Assembly (NCBI GenBank): GCA_016699735.1
Contig: CP065008.1
Location: 1,736,001-1,800,000, forward strand
DNA: 64,000 nucleotides
Origin: Alphaproteobacteria bacterium
Lineage (GTDB): Bacteria > Pseudomonadota > Alphaproteobacteria > Micavibrionales > Micavibrionaceae
Direction of reading: 5' to 3'
A program made the translations under genes and the position numbers. Positions 36,377-44,226 of this stretch are shown here, one piece after another (the stretch's first letter is position 1; each line of letters begins with the position of its first letter). The notes under the pieces were generated by a model that saw only the letters and a list, made by a program, of their open reading frames with translations, was not told the origin of the DNA and made no database searches.

Positions 36377-36747
36377 GCTGAGTCTCCCCCGTGCAGGTGC
36401 GGAATCCGTTTCAGGCACAGGCACCCGCCCACGCTCTCGAAATCCGTGCATAATTCTGGATGGGGAGATTTTAGCGCATCCGAATCGGCAACGCCGCAAA
36501 GAACATCGGCGGCGTCAAACTGTCCACAGGCTTGCTGGCCAAGAGCAATCTGAAGCGGATGAATCCCGAAACCGAGATCAATGAACTGAAGCACGATGCT
36601 CCAGACGGTGCGGATATATTCGAGCTTCTGCTCATGCGTGAGATCGGACTCGTCGAGGAAATGCGCGAACTCCTGCGCGTCGAACTGAAGGGCGAGGTTG
36701 CCGTGAGGCGGGCCTCTTTCATGGGTGGGCGGTTTGGGATCGGTCAT
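36373..36747 (-). CDS. Small conserved element protein upstream of recombinase
   Basis: 124 aa. The core (FDAQEFAHFLDESDLTHEQ, IRTVWSIVLQFIDLGFGIHP) resembles short proteins repeatedly encoded next to serine recombinases in alphaproteobacterial elements. I recall the pattern but no function. The four-base overlap with the recombinase start implies translational coupling; it might be an excision or directionality factor (inference). No DNA-binding motif is obvious. Confidence 0.75.
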   Translation of the reverse strand: MTDPKPPTHERGPPHGNLALQFDAQEFAHFLDESDLTHEQKLEYIRTVWSIVLQFIDLGFGIHPLQIALGQQACGQFDAADVLCGVADSDALKSPHPELCTDFESVGGCLCLKRIPHLHGGDSA

Positions 36748-36810
36748 GGCGGATATCTTTCATCATGGGGTGAGGCACGCCCGCGTTCCTGCGGACGGGC
36801 GGCGTTGGGT

Positions 36811-37128
36811 TCAGAGCGCTTGGCGATACGCATCGGTCAGGCTCTCTTCATGTTGAGGTTCAGGCTCAGGAGCGTGGTCGCGGCGAATGGCGTTGATTGC
36901 GGCATAGGCTTGCCGCGCCAGCTCGGCGACACGGAGCAACTCGCTTCCCGAGAAGCTGTGCGCGTCTTTCAGCGAGCCGTCATTGGCGTGATAGGTGCGG
37001 GCCAGCATCGTCGAATAGAGGACGCCGTTCTCGCCTTCGTTTTCCCAGATGGTGGCCTTGAGCGCCCCGTCGCGGATGACTTCGAGAGGCTTGTTCTTCG
37101 CGAGAGTGTTAGGCGGATGTGCATTCAT
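36811..37128 (-). CDS. Conserved element protein, paralogue A
   Basis: 105 aa. Its core (VIRDGALKATIWENEGENG, AHSFSGSELLRVAELARQAY) is shared with the next upstream gene at 37272-37742, showing a tandem duplication. No recognised domain; the repeated KATIW-NE-ENG and HSFSG-ELLRV motifs suggest a small compact fold. Found in the mobilisation half of the element, between recombinase and coupling-protein genes. Function unknown. Confidence 0.75.
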   Translation of the reverse strand: MNAHPPNTLAKNKPLEVIRDGALKATIWENEGENGVLYSTMLARTYHANDGSLKDAHSFSGSELLRVAELARQAYAAINAIRRDHAPEPEPQHEESLTDAYRQAL

Positions 37129-37271
37129 GCTTGGTTTTCCTTATCTGTTTGGGGGAACAAAAAAGCGGTCCCGTTGCGCTTCAAAACACGCAAAACGGGG
37201 CCGCTGATTTGTAATTAGAACATAACACGAACATTTGTCTTCATGCAAGAAAATATTCCTAATACGGACGA

Positions 37272-37742
37272 TTACTTGCGACGGCTGGCACCCTTGTTTC
37301 GCGGTTGATCTTTCGACTGCGCGTCCCGCTTGGCTTTGAACGCCGCGAGGTCCGAGCGTTCATCGTAAGGGAGTTCGGGATCGCCTTCCTTTTTGGATGT
37401 GTGCGATTCTTCCCGCGTGATTTCCACCCGGTGTTCCTGTCGAAGCGCGTTCGTGCGGGTATAGGCATCCCGCGCGAGTTCCGAGACGCGCAGGAGTTCG
37501 GTACCCGAGAAGGAGTGACTATCCCTGTATGCACCCTCATCGTCCTGCCATGTGCGAGAGAAAACGGTGCTGAAGGCGGGGCCGTTCTCGCGCTCGTTCT
37601 TCCAGATGGTCGCCTTGATGTTGCCGTCTCGCAGCACGTCCTCAGGCCGATTGGATTCGGGCTGCGGAGCCTTCGCGGCTTCTTGCGCCGGAGCTTGCGT
37701 GTTCACTTGGGCGTTGCCGGGATCGTGGGTGCGGTCTGTCAT
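37272..37742 (-). CDS. Conserved element protein, paralogue B
   Basis: 156 aa. A ~35-residue Gln/Ala/Pro-rich N-terminus precedes the same domain as paralogue A (VLRDGNIKATIWKNERENG, SHSFSGTELLRVSELARDAY). It then has a unique charged Lys/Arg tail, which could bind DNA. RBS gaaaggag precedes ATG 37742. Divergence of the tail with conservation of the core argues for subfunctionalisation after duplication (inference). Confidence 0.78.
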   Translation of the reverse strand: MTDRTHDPGNAQVNTQAPAQEAAKAPQPESNRPEDVLRDGNIKATIWKNERENGPAFSTVFSRTWQDDEGAYRDSHSFSGTELLRVSELARDAYTRTNALRQEHRVEITREESHTSKKEGDPELPYDERSDLAAFKAKRDAQSKDQPRNKGASRRK

Positions 37743-37784
37743 GGTCGTCTCCTTTCATTTGTGGGCTATTCATTCGCGGGCCAT

Positions 37785-38303
37785 TCATTCCCGCGATTGC
37801 GTTTCACGCTTGCGGTTTGGTTTGGCGTCCGCACGGCGCTTTTCGATGAAGGTTTCGCGGGTTTCGATTTCGCGGAAGGTGAAGGTCACGCGCATCTGTT
37901 GCGGCTGTATCGGCGAGTAGGCTGGCGTTTGCGTCAGCGCGTCCTTGTCTTTCTTGCGGGCGGCGCGGTGCTCATCCCACCAAGCGCGATTGAAGGCGGC
38001 GCGGTCCGGTCCCATCGAGAGCGCCGGAGATGGCTTCAGGACGGGCTTGGGTTGTTCGCGGCGGATCATGCCGGAGCCATCATCTTGGCGGCGCGAAAGC
38101 TCAAAGCGGCGCTGCGCTTCACTCTTTCCCAGATCGCGCTTTTGCGCGGCAATCAGCGGATCGCGGGCATTGTCGAACGCTTCGCGGGAGGGCGGAGCGG
38201 ATTGGTAGAACTTCGGCTCACCGCCCGGAAGATCGGCGCGGTGCGCGTGAGAATAGCTGCCAAGGCCCGAGTCCTGCTTCATGGTTGGCGCTGTGTCATG
38301 CAT
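37785..38303 (-). CDS. Hydrophilic element protein
   Basis: 172 aa from ATG 38303, which has an agaggg RBS; a longer frame would begin at 38336. It starts 15 bp after the coupling-protein stop, so it is in the same transcript. Highly charged with no membrane segment (DAPTM..., AFNRAWWDEHRAARKKDKDAL). No family recognised. May be an accessory mobilisation protein. Confidence 0.7.
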   Translation of the reverse strand: MHDTAPTMKQDSGLGSYSHAHRADLPGGEPKFYQSAPPSREAFDNARDPLIAAQKRDLGKSEAQRRFELSRRQDDGSGMIRREQPKPVLKPSPALSMGPDRAAFNRAWWDEHRAARKKDKDALTQTPAYSPIQPQQMRVTFTFREIETRETFIEKRRADAKPNRKRETQSRE

Positions 38304-38317
38304 TGTCTTGCCCTCTT

Positions 38318-39928
38318 TCACCGGAGCACCGACCATTCACCGCCCACATATTGCGGATAGTGCGCGAAGCGGTGCGGAACAGACTCGCGCTTGACCGAAA
38401 GCCAGCGTGTCCGCCCGAAGCCGAGTGTAACGCGCACTTTGTCGGCGGGAGGGTGATACGGGTTCGGATGAAACCGCCCTGCCATGAAGGACTGCTGATA
38501 ATACGGTTGGCGCTGCGCGAAGACCGGATGCTGGAGCGCATCGGCGAAAATGAAGGCCGCATCGGGCCGCGCATTCAGGACTTCATCGGGCGTTTGCAGC
38601 GGGCGCATCTGCTTGGAGCGGTGATGTTCGGCTTGCTTGTAATGACCAAAGGCGATACCTGCACCGAGCGGGTCTTCGCCTGTGAGCAGCGATTGCAGAA
38701 TCCGGCTTTTGGCCAGACGGCTCTGGCCCTGCTGGAGCGTGTCGTTGAACTCCAGCGTCTGGGTGCCGAGCATCGTCGAGACATCCTTGGCCGAGCCAAT
38801 CTCGCGCAGAGCGAAGTAGATTTGCAGCGCCGCGCTTGAGGTGATGATCGTCTTGGCGTTCGGCCCGAGCGCATTCATCTGTTCGGTGGACTGGAAGACG
38901 GCCCACGGGCGGATTCCAATGCCTGCTCCATAGGTGAAGAGCTTGACCACGAGCGGGAAGTTATTGAGCTGGGCGCATTCATCCAGAATCCAAGTCTGTT
39001 GCGGCGCGGACGGGGCGCGGGATTTGTAGATCATGGCGGAAACGAAGATCGCCTTGATGACCGGAGCCCAGGCATCGACGAACTCAGCGGGCGGCATCAG
39101 ATAGACCTGCCAGCGTTGCTGGAGGTCCGTGAGCGCGTCCATATCGAAATCATAGGGCGGAGAGACGGAACCCATCAGAACCGGGTCCGAGAGGCACGAG
39201 AGCGCCTTGAAGACTTCACCCAGTATCCCCTGAAACCCGCCCGCATTGTCCTTGCGCGAACGGTTGATCTCTTCTTCCACGCGCACCGCGACCGGAAAGG
39301 CGGACGTGTGCATGAGGTACGCGAAATCCAGCCATTCCTCGCCCGCGCCGGGGATCAGGTTGACCGCATGGTAGAGATCGGGAAGCGTGAGCGTTCCGTG
39401 CTTTTCAACCAGCGTGAGGATCGTCCCTTCGAGGATATCCCGCGCCCGCATCTCGAAATACTGGGCATTGGCCGAGCCGGAGAGCGGGATCATGTTCTCG
39501 GTGAAGACTTTCACGTCCGAAACCAGCGTGTTTGATCCTTGCCGGATGTAGGAGACGGGGTTGAGCCGATTGCGCGGCAGCCCGTGCAGCCCCAAGGGAT
39601 TCCAGTAGGCGCAGAACTTCTGATCGGGAGTCTGGTCCTGCGAAATCGCCGCCAGCTCGCCCTTCATGTCGAGCGCCAGCAGCGATCCGCCGCTGAATGT
39701 CCCTGAGCAGAGATTATAGGCGAGGATATCGCGCAGCTTGCCCGAACGCGCCCCGGCGGTGAGCAGAAGCCCGCCCGCGCCGTGATACCAGAGCGGCTGA
39801 CCGTCGAAAAAGCCGACGAAGAGAGATGTAGGCGTTTGCCGGAAGAACCCGGCATCGGCGAGTTCGCGCCTTTCGGCAAAAGCGGCGCTGCCATAGCGAT
39901 AATGCTCATTGCGCTCATGGATCATCAT
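38318..39928 (-). CDS. VirD4/TraG-type coupling protein
   Basis: 536 aa from ATG 39928 (a further in-frame extension to 40273 overlaps a small gene and lacks support). The ATPase core has a degenerate Walker A (GARSGKLRDI in place of the usual GxxGxGK[ST]) and Walker B WILDECAQL; ITSSAALQIYFAL and QQTWILDE motifs fit TraG/VirD4 proteins. There is no N-terminal TM pair, so it may depend on the two small membrane proteins encoded just upstream (inference). Its job is to deliver relaxase-bound DNA to a conjugation pore. Confidence 0.88.
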   Translation of the reverse strand: MMIHERNEHYRYGSAAFAERRELADAGFFRQTPTSLFVGFFDGQPLWYHGAGGLLLTAGARSGKLRDILAYNLCSGTFSGGSLLALDMKGELAAISQDQTPDQKFCAYWNPLGLHGLPRNRLNPVSYIRQGSNTLVSDVKVFTENMIPLSGSANAQYFEMRARDILEGTILTLVEKHGTLTLPDLYHAVNLIPGAGEEWLDFAYLMHTSAFPVAVRVEEEINRSRKDNAGGFQGILGEVFKALSCLSDPVLMGSVSPPYDFDMDALTDLQQRWQVYLMPPAEFVDAWAPVIKAIFVSAMIYKSRAPSAPQQTWILDECAQLNNFPLVVKLFTYGAGIGIRPWAVFQSTEQMNALGPNAKTIITSSAALQIYFALREIGSAKDVSTMLGTQTLEFNDTLQQGQSRLAKSRILQSLLTGEDPLGAGIAFGHYKQAEHHRSKQMRPLQTPDEVLNARPDAAFIFADALQHPVFAQRQPYYQQSFMAGRFHPNPYHPPADKVRVTLGFGRTRWLSVKRESVPHRFAHYPQYVGGEWSVLR

Positions 39929-39999
39929 GGGGACTTCCAACAAAAAGCCGGACGGCATGAAAGCGGTCCGGCTCATAAGGTTGAGGCACGGCTTGGCTT

Positions 40000-40143
40000 T
40001 CAGAAGATCATGCTGAGAACGCCAAGGATCATCAGGCCGAGGATGATGGTCCCGGTCACAGCATCCCAGTCGATGACCTTCTTGTGGGTTTCGAACGGGC
40101 GGATGTGATAGCCCTGTCCGGTTTTCTTGTGCTTGGTGAACAT
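40000..40143 (-). CDS. 47-aa single-TM protein
   Basis: A short gene missed by length filters. ATG 40143 is preceded by aaaggagaaaa, a strong RBS. The protein begins MFTKHKKTGQGY, then has a C-terminal hydrophobic helix (VTGTIILGLMILGVLSMIF). It sits between the 100-aa membrane protein and the coupling protein gene. It may be a membrane partner for the TM-less coupling protein. Function unknown. Confidence 0.65.
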   Translation of the reverse strand: MFTKHKKTGQGYHIRPFETHKKVIDWDAVTGTIILGLMILGVLSMIF

Positions 40144-40173
40144 AATTTTCTCCTTTCTGCGGTGTTGAGGGGA

Positions 40174-40476
40174 TCAAAGGAACCGGGCGGCAATCGCGAG
40201 GCCGCCCATGACGAGCGCGGTTGAGATTGACGCCCGCGCCGAAAAGAAAATCAGCAGCGCAACAATCAGCCACCAGACGAAGGCGGCGATGTCTTCGAAG
40301 CCAACCCCATAATGGCTGACGGTGAAACGCTGGACCCAGCCGACGCTGCGGTCATAGGCAACGGGCGTGGCGAAGAACGCGACGACGACCGCGATGACGT
40401 TGGACAAGCCGATGACCGACGACATGAAGATCGAACGGCCAACCTGATTTTGGTTTTGCTGTTGCCAAAGCTGCAT
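40174..40476 (-). CDS. 100-aa membrane protein
   Basis: A small protein with two or three hydrophobic stretches (VIGLSNVIAVVVAFFATPVA; FVWWLIVALLIFFSA; ALVMGGLAIAARFL). RBS aaaggag lies before ATG 40476. It is the first gene of the small-membrane/coupling-protein run and may be a mating-pore or coupling-protein partner; a VirB2/TrbC-like pilin cannot be claimed from sequence. Confidence 0.7.
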   Translation of the reverse strand: MQLWQQQNQNQVGRSIFMSSVIGLSNVIAVVVAFFATPVAYDRSVGWVQRFTVSHYGVGFEDIAAFVWWLIVALLIFFSARASISTALVMGGLAIAARFL

Positions 40477-40559
40477 GACGCGACTCCTTTCGTGAGAAGG
40501 AGCCTACGTCAGGCGTAGAGCGGTTTTAGGGGGATATGGCGATCAACAAAATCGCACGG

Positions 40560-41060
40560 TCAACGCAAACCCTGCAATTCATCAAGGATGTCGGCCAGTA
40601 TATCCATGCCCGAGGCCCAGCCTTTGCCCATATTTTCAATAGCGGCAGCAAAGCAGGCAATCTCAGCCTCGCTCGCATTGTGGGGCACCCATGTCAGCCG
40701 CATTTTGGTCTTGCCGCTCTCGTCTTGGAAGGTCACGGTTGTCAGCAATTCGCGTGGCCAATCAGGCATCATAGGATTGGGAGCGCGTTTCCAATCGGCG
40801 CTAGCATCCGACATCAGGCAGACAATGCGTTCAGGCTCGATGACTTCTTTATACTCAGTGCGCTGATAGAATGATCCGCGTCCCATCTTCATCTCGTTGA
40901 GCCACAATCCACCGGGGCGCACATCGAGTTTGTGGATAATCGTCTCGACATTTGGTCCATACCAGCGGGCAAGCAGTTCTGGCTCAGTCCACGTACGCCA
41001 CACAAGATGACGCGGCGCGTTAAATGTTCTCTCAAGTACATATGTTGGCAAATCACTCAT
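40560..41060 (-). CDS. SRPBCC/AHSA1-domain protein
   Basis: 166 aa, START-like ligand-binding fold of the AHSA1 type (YVLERTFNAPRHLVWRTWTEPE, WKRAPNPMMPDWP, TWVPHNASEAE). Such proteins often pair with an ArsR regulator; here the ArsR gene overlaps by four bases upstream, so the two are translationally coupled. Ligand unknown. Cargo of the mobile element. Confidence 0.85.
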   Translation of the reverse strand: MSDLPTYVLERTFNAPRHLVWRTWTEPELLARWYGPNVETIIHKLDVRPGGLWLNEMKMGRGSFYQRTEYKEVIEPERIVCLMSDASADWKRAPNPMMPDWPRELLTTVTFQDESGKTKMRLTWVPHNASEAEIACFAAAIENMGKGWASGMDILADILDELQGLR

Positions 41061-41425
41061 TGATGGCCCCCTTTCAATTCAGCCTTTTTCAGTTCTTCAA
41101 GAAGGTCATCGAGTTGATCGAAGCTGGACGACCAGAATTTTTTAAACTCTTCGAGCCAATGCACCGCCGCCGCCATCGGCTCAGCCTTTAAGCGTGCCGG
41201 ACGGCGCTGCCTGTCGATATTGCGCTCAATCAGCCCTGCACGTTCCAGCACCTTCAGATGCTTTGAGATCGCGGGCTGGCTCATGGAAAAGGGCTCGGCG
41301 AGTTCGAGCACCGAAGCTTCTCCTGCGGCCAGCCGGGAGAGGATGGCCCGCCTTGTCGGATCGGCGAGAGCGCCAAAAACCGCATCGAGAGCCGCAGGGC
41401 TTGTTGAATAACCACTTTGTTCCAT
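41057..41425 (-). CDS. ArsR-family repressor paired with SRPBCC protein
   Basis: About 122 aa from ATG 41425. Winged-helix motif FGALADPTRRAILSRL and recognition helix SMSQPAISKHLKVLERAGLI. No Cys metal site is seen, typical of the SRPBCC-linked, non-metal ArsR branch. A bulged 11-bp inverted repeat (41408-41439) overlaps the start codon and a TATAAC -10-like hexamer, fitting autorepression. Confidence 0.87.
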   Translation of the reverse strand: MEQSGYSTSPAALDAVFGALADPTRRAILSRLAAGEASVLELAEPFSMSQPAISKHLKVLERAGLIERNIDRQRRPARLKAEPMAAAVHWLEEFKKFWSSSFDQLDDLLEELKKAELKGGHQ

Positions 41426-41439
41426 AATCAAATGGTTAT
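41408..41439. promoter_or_regulatory. ArsR operator candidate, ATAACCA...TGGTTAT inverted repeat
   Basis: Arms ATAACCAcTTTG (41408-41419) and CAAATGGTTAT (41429-41439) pair over 11 bp with one bulged base. They cover the ATG of the ArsR gene and a TATAAC hexamer (41435-41440) set 15 nt below TTGACA (41456-41461). The spacing is short of the ideal 17 nt, so promoter confidence is moderate. Confidence 0.55.
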
Positions 41440-41543
41440 ACGAATGAGGCCGCTCTGTCAACAGGCAGGCAAGACTGCGGAATTGAAAGCGCCCGAAATC
41501 CGCACGGAGCGGTCACAGCTTGCGCGTTGCCGCGCAACGCCTG

Positions 41544-41894
41544 TTATCGCTTTGGTTTCTTCGGCAAGCCGCCAACATACGGCAGAGCAAGCGCCAGCCA
41601 TTCCGACAGCGCGGCCCCCTCGCAGGCTTTGGCCTCGACGAAAACAAAGCCCCCGAGTCGCTTGCCGCCCATGTCAACAATCGAAGCGCCGGACTTGCTC
41701 AAGGCCAACGCCTCATTGTCCTTTCCGACCCGGAACATGAAACGGTCAGCGCCGTTCTTGGATCGGTCAACGCCGCACAGCATGTTGCCATGAACGAGAA
41801 AGCATAGGCCGCCCATCATCCGCTGCTCGCTCACGCCTTTCCTGCGGTGGAGAGCGTCACGCAAGACTTGGGCTAATCGTTCGTCGTAAGCCAT
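41544..41894 (-). CDS. TfoX N-terminal-domain protein
   Basis: 116 aa resembling the TfoX/Sxy N-terminal fold (LRDALHRRKGVSEQRMMGGLCFLVHGNMLCGV, FVFVEAKACEGAALSEWL). Standalone domain proteins of this kind are common in proteobacterial mobile DNA; link to competence is not implied. No C-terminal TfoX domain. Cargo of the element; probable own transcript. Confidence 0.78.
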   Translation of the reverse strand: MAYDERLAQVLRDALHRRKGVSEQRMMGGLCFLVHGNMLCGVDRSKNGADRFMFRVGKDNEALALSKSGASIVDMGGKRLGGFVFVEAKACEGAALSEWLALALPYVGGLPKKPKR

Positions 41895-41930
41895 CTTTTA
41901 TCTCTTCGATATGAAAGGGGTGGCTTCGCT

Positions 41931-42335
41931 TCACGTCCGCCGCTGCACAAAGGACCAAGCGATCAGCGGACTGACGACGAGGTATTGCAGCAGGGTGAAG
42001 CCGCTTTCGATCAGCACGAAGCCCGAGACCGAGGCCATCTGGTGTTTCGCAGCGATGACGATCACCAGAAAGCTCCACGCCAGCGGCACAGCGAGCATCA
42101 TGAACTTCGCCGCGCCTCTCAGCACGGTCTCGCCTGCAAAAAGACGGGAGTAGATGAACGCCCACACGCAGCCTTGAATGACCATCGAGAGAATCCCGAA
42201 GGGGATGATGATGTCAGCACGGTAGACTTCAAGAGCGTCGTAGGTGTCCTTGAACACGACCAAATGCCAGAGATAACCCAAGGGGAACGTCGGGAGGATG
42301 TAGGCCAGAACGGCGCGCCAATATGCTGTTGTCAT
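41931..42335 (-). CDS. Four-TM hypothetical membrane protein
   Basis: 134 aa from ATG 42335. Four hydrophobic segments (AVLAYILPTFPLGYLWHLVV, IIPFGILSMVIQGCVWAFI, FMMLAVPLAWSFLVIVIAA, LIESGFTLLQYLVVSPLI). Domain not named with certainty; a DUF-type membrane family is likely. The reading frame is open farther upstream, but that part is antisense to the HxlR gene and is not used. It is divergent from HxlR and shares its tandem operators, so HxlR probably controls it. Confidence 0.78.
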   Translation of the reverse strand: MTTAYWRAVLAYILPTFPLGYLWHLVVFKDTYDALEVYRADIIIPFGILSMVIQGCVWAFIYSRLFAGETVLRGAAKFMMLAVPLAWSFLVIVIAAKHQMASVSGFVLIESGFTLLQYLVVSPLIAWSFVQRRT

Positions 42336-42359
42336 GGGCTGGGATATCTCCCATATTGA

Positions 42360-42403
42360 TTGCACTTTGCAAGTAATATCGAAACCAGTTGCACTTTGCA
42401 AGT
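42360..42403. promoter_or_regulatory. Tandem 15-bp operators for HxlR
   Basis: TTGCACTTTGCAAGT occurs twice, at 42360-42374 and 42389-42403, 29 bp apart. Each holds an ACTT-TGC-AAGT imperfect palindrome, the type of site used by HxlR regulators. It lies between the divergent membrane-protein and HxlR genes. Confidence 0.75.
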
Positions 42404-42422
42404 GAAAGGAATCTGTCTGTCC

Positions 42423-42845
42423 ATGGTCACGTTGCCGGGACCGCCACGGTCGCATTGTCCAATCAATTTCGGTCTTGAGATATTCGGCGACAGGTGGACA
42501 CTGCTTGTGCTCCGCGATCTGCTGCTGCTGGGAAAGCGCAGCTACAAGGAGTTTATGGCCTCGGAAGAGCAGATATCGACGAACATACTTGCCGAACGAC
42601 TCGAACGGCTTCTCGCAGCGGGTCTCGTGACCGCCGAGCGTGTGAAAGGTGACAATCGGCAAATTCGCTATGAGCCGACCAGCGCAGGACGCGCTCTCCT
42701 CCCGGTCCTTGTGGAAATGGCCTACTGGGGTGCTCTCCATGATCCTGACACGGCAGCACCGGGCGCGTTCGTGAAGTCATACCGGAAGGACCGTGACGGT
42801 CTGCTCAAAGCCGTTTCGAGAGGTCATGATCCGACCAAGACGTGA
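42423..42845 (+). CDS. HxlR-family transcriptional regulator
   Basis: 140 aa from ATG 42423 (the frame is open to 42360 through the operator). The winged helix has the family motifs IFGDRWTLLVLRDLLLLGKRSYKEF and NILAERLERLLAAGLV. A short Cys-containing N-terminus (SHCPINFGLEIFGD) provides the cysteine typical of redox or aldehyde-sensing HxlR members. Tandem operators immediately upstream and a divergent membrane protein suggest an inducible two-gene unit. Confidence 0.88.
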   Translation: MVTLPGPPRSHCPINFGLEIFGDRWTLLVLRDLLLLGKRSYKEFMASEEQISTNILAERLERLLAAGLVTAERVKGDNRQIRYEPTSAGRALLPVLVEMAYWGALHDPDTAAPGAFVKSYRKDRDGLLKAVSRGHDPTKT

Positions 42846-42901
42846 AGACAATCAGAGTGCCTTATCGCCAGATTCGAGCGTTTCGTCCGCTTTGTGGAAT
42901 T

Positions 42902-43309
42902 CTACAGCGGTGATGAGCGCAGGATCGTTGCGAGAATCCGCACACGTTCCTTTGCTTCGCCACGAACATAAGGCGTGATGTGTGGCGGGCATGGGGTGCA
43001 GCAGAAATCGCGGAACCAGTCGCGGATGTGTGGTGCTTCGAAGACCTCCATGTCGAGGAAGACCGTGCGCCCCATTTGATCGACGATGCAGCCGCGCAGA
43101 TCGCGGTACTGATCGGTCAGGAAATCCAGCCAGTGATAGCTGGAGATGTTCAAGGCAAAGCAGTGATCGCGCAGCCTGCGGATGAAGACGGGATTGGAGA
43201 GCTCCCGGTCCGTGACCAGTCGGACTTGGGTGCAGGTGTTTTCGATAAGGCAAAGCGAACACGATCCAACGGAGGGGTTTCTGTGGCTTGCTGTGAAGAA
43301 CGTGGCCAT
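42902..43309 (-). CDS. Uncharacterised Cys-containing protein
   Basis: 135 aa; family not recognised. Cysteines occur in pairs (CSLCLIENTC; CCTPC), hinting at metal or disulphide binding. ATG 43309 follows a purine-rich aaggga. A good promoter with an overlapping direct-repeat operator sits at 43357-43399, so the gene is likely real and regulated. The opposing frames here look less protein-like. Confidence 0.65.
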   Translation of the reverse strand: MATFFTASHRNPSVGSCSLCLIENTCTQVRLVTDRELSNPVFIRRLRDHCFALNISSYHWLDFLTDQYRDLRGCIVDQMGRTVFLDMEVFEAPHIRDWFRDFCCTPCPPHITPYVRGEAKERVRILATILRSSPL

Positions 43310-43356
43310 GACCGCATCCCTTGCGCGGCCCAGCCCAAGCGGTGGACCTGTTCAGG

Positions 43357-43385
43357 GATATAGTATTATTGGGATCACAATTCAA
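43357..43385 (-). promoter_or_regulatory. Promoter of the 42902 gene
   Basis: On the minus strand, TTGAAT (43380-43385) and TATATC (43357-43362) are spaced by 17 nt, with a predicted start about 45 nt before the ATG at 43309. One operator copy lies inside the spacer and another just upstream of -35, indicating repression. Confidence 0.65.
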
Positions 43386-43399
43386 GATATTGGGATCAC
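43367..43399. repeat. Tandem 12-bp operator repeats
   Basis: TATTGGGATCAC is repeated exactly at 43367-43378 and 43388-43399, 21 bp or two helical turns apart, over the promoter above. The upstream gene's product has an RHH-like C-terminus and could be the binding protein (inference). Confidence 0.7.
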
Positions 43400-43416
43400 G
43401 TTTTTTCGATTTCGAC

Positions 43417-44226
43417 CTAAACCTCTGGATCGAAACCAAATTCGTCGGCGTGACGCTCGATAAACTCCGCAAGTGCGCGTTCGGTGAGATCGGTTTTCTT
43501 GAGGCCGGAGGCTTTCAGAAAAGCATCGACCCGTTCGGAGGCATCCTTGCTGATCCTGGTCTGGAATTTTGCGTCGTGGCGGTTGATTTCCGAATCGGGA
43601 GCGCTGTCGGGGTCCGGGAGTTCGCCACGTTTTCTGTAGGGTCGTCGCTTTCCGTCGTCTGTCTCTTTCAAATCCGGCAGCGGTTGGTATTTGAACCGCG
43701 AAATTACATGTTTGTTGAAATCATAATAAAATCCGATCCTAAAGAATTTTGAGGTAACCGTGCAAGAATAATTGGACGGAGTCTTCTTCAGTGTTCTTTC
43801 GATAATGAGAGGATCGCCTGTCGGCCCCTGTTCTCCTTCCTTCGTGCGGTAGGCATCGAACCCCGGCCATTCGCCTTCGACATGAGCGTGTCCCCGGAGA
43901 ACATCGCCGATAGCGGTCAGGAGGAGATTGCGGACCGCAGGCTCAGGACGGAAGCTCAGGGCCAAACGTGCATAAGGCTGTCCGTTAGATTCATCGACGC
44001 CGCCCAACAGCGCATAAGTGAGCGCATATCCGTCAAGAACCGTGTGCTTCACGAGGGGCGCGAAGGGGCTGTCCGCCCGGTCCCACTCTTCCAGAAGACT
44101 GCACGGGATCAGCCATGTGTCCTTGGCGATCAGCAGAGGCGCAGGAGTCCGTGATCCGTCCGGCACAGGCTTGACGCGGGTGAAGGCGGGAACTTTCGCG
44201 CTTGGTTTTTTGGTCTTCGTCGCCAT
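43417..44226 (-). CDS. Uncharacterised 269-aa protein with RHH-like C-terminus
   Basis: Not recognised as a whole. Residues 1-25 are Lys/Pro-rich; 30-190 form an alpha/beta region (WLIPCSLLEEWDRAD, YALTYALLGGVDESNG, LALSFRPEPAVRNLLL). The C-terminal ~40 residues (FQTRISKDASERVDAFLKAS, TERALAEFIERH) look like a ribbon-helix-helix DNA-binding unit. The stop lies just next to tandem operators at 43367-43399. It is divergent from the repeat-rich region at 44.3 kb. A plasmid-type replication or partition role is possible but not supported by motifs. Confidence 0.7.
   Translation of the reverse strand: MATKTKKPSAKVPAFTRVKPVPDGSRTPAPLLIAKDTWLIPCSLLEEWDRADSPFAPLVKHTVLDGYALTYALLGGVDESNGQPYARLALSFRPEPAVRNLLLTAIGDVLRGHAHVEGEWPGFDAYRTKEGEQGPTGDPLIIERTLKKTPSNYSCTVTSKFFRIGFYYDFNKHVISRFKYQPLPDLKETDDGKRRPYRKRGELPDPDSAPDSEINRHDAKFQTRISKDASERVDAFLKASGLKKTDLTERALAEFIERHADEFGFDPEV

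Noticed and set aside
36780..36801. GC-rich inverted repeat below the 36811 gene
   Set aside because: Six-bp arms without a U-tract; ordinary for this GC-rich stretch.
37305..38360. 351-codon + strand frame
   Set aside because: Antisense to two RBS-supported minus-strand genes; repetitive Arg/Phe-rich translation without domains.
42852..43472. 206-codon minus-strand frame
   Set aside because: Overlaps the more protein-like 135-aa gene in another frame and would read through its promoter.
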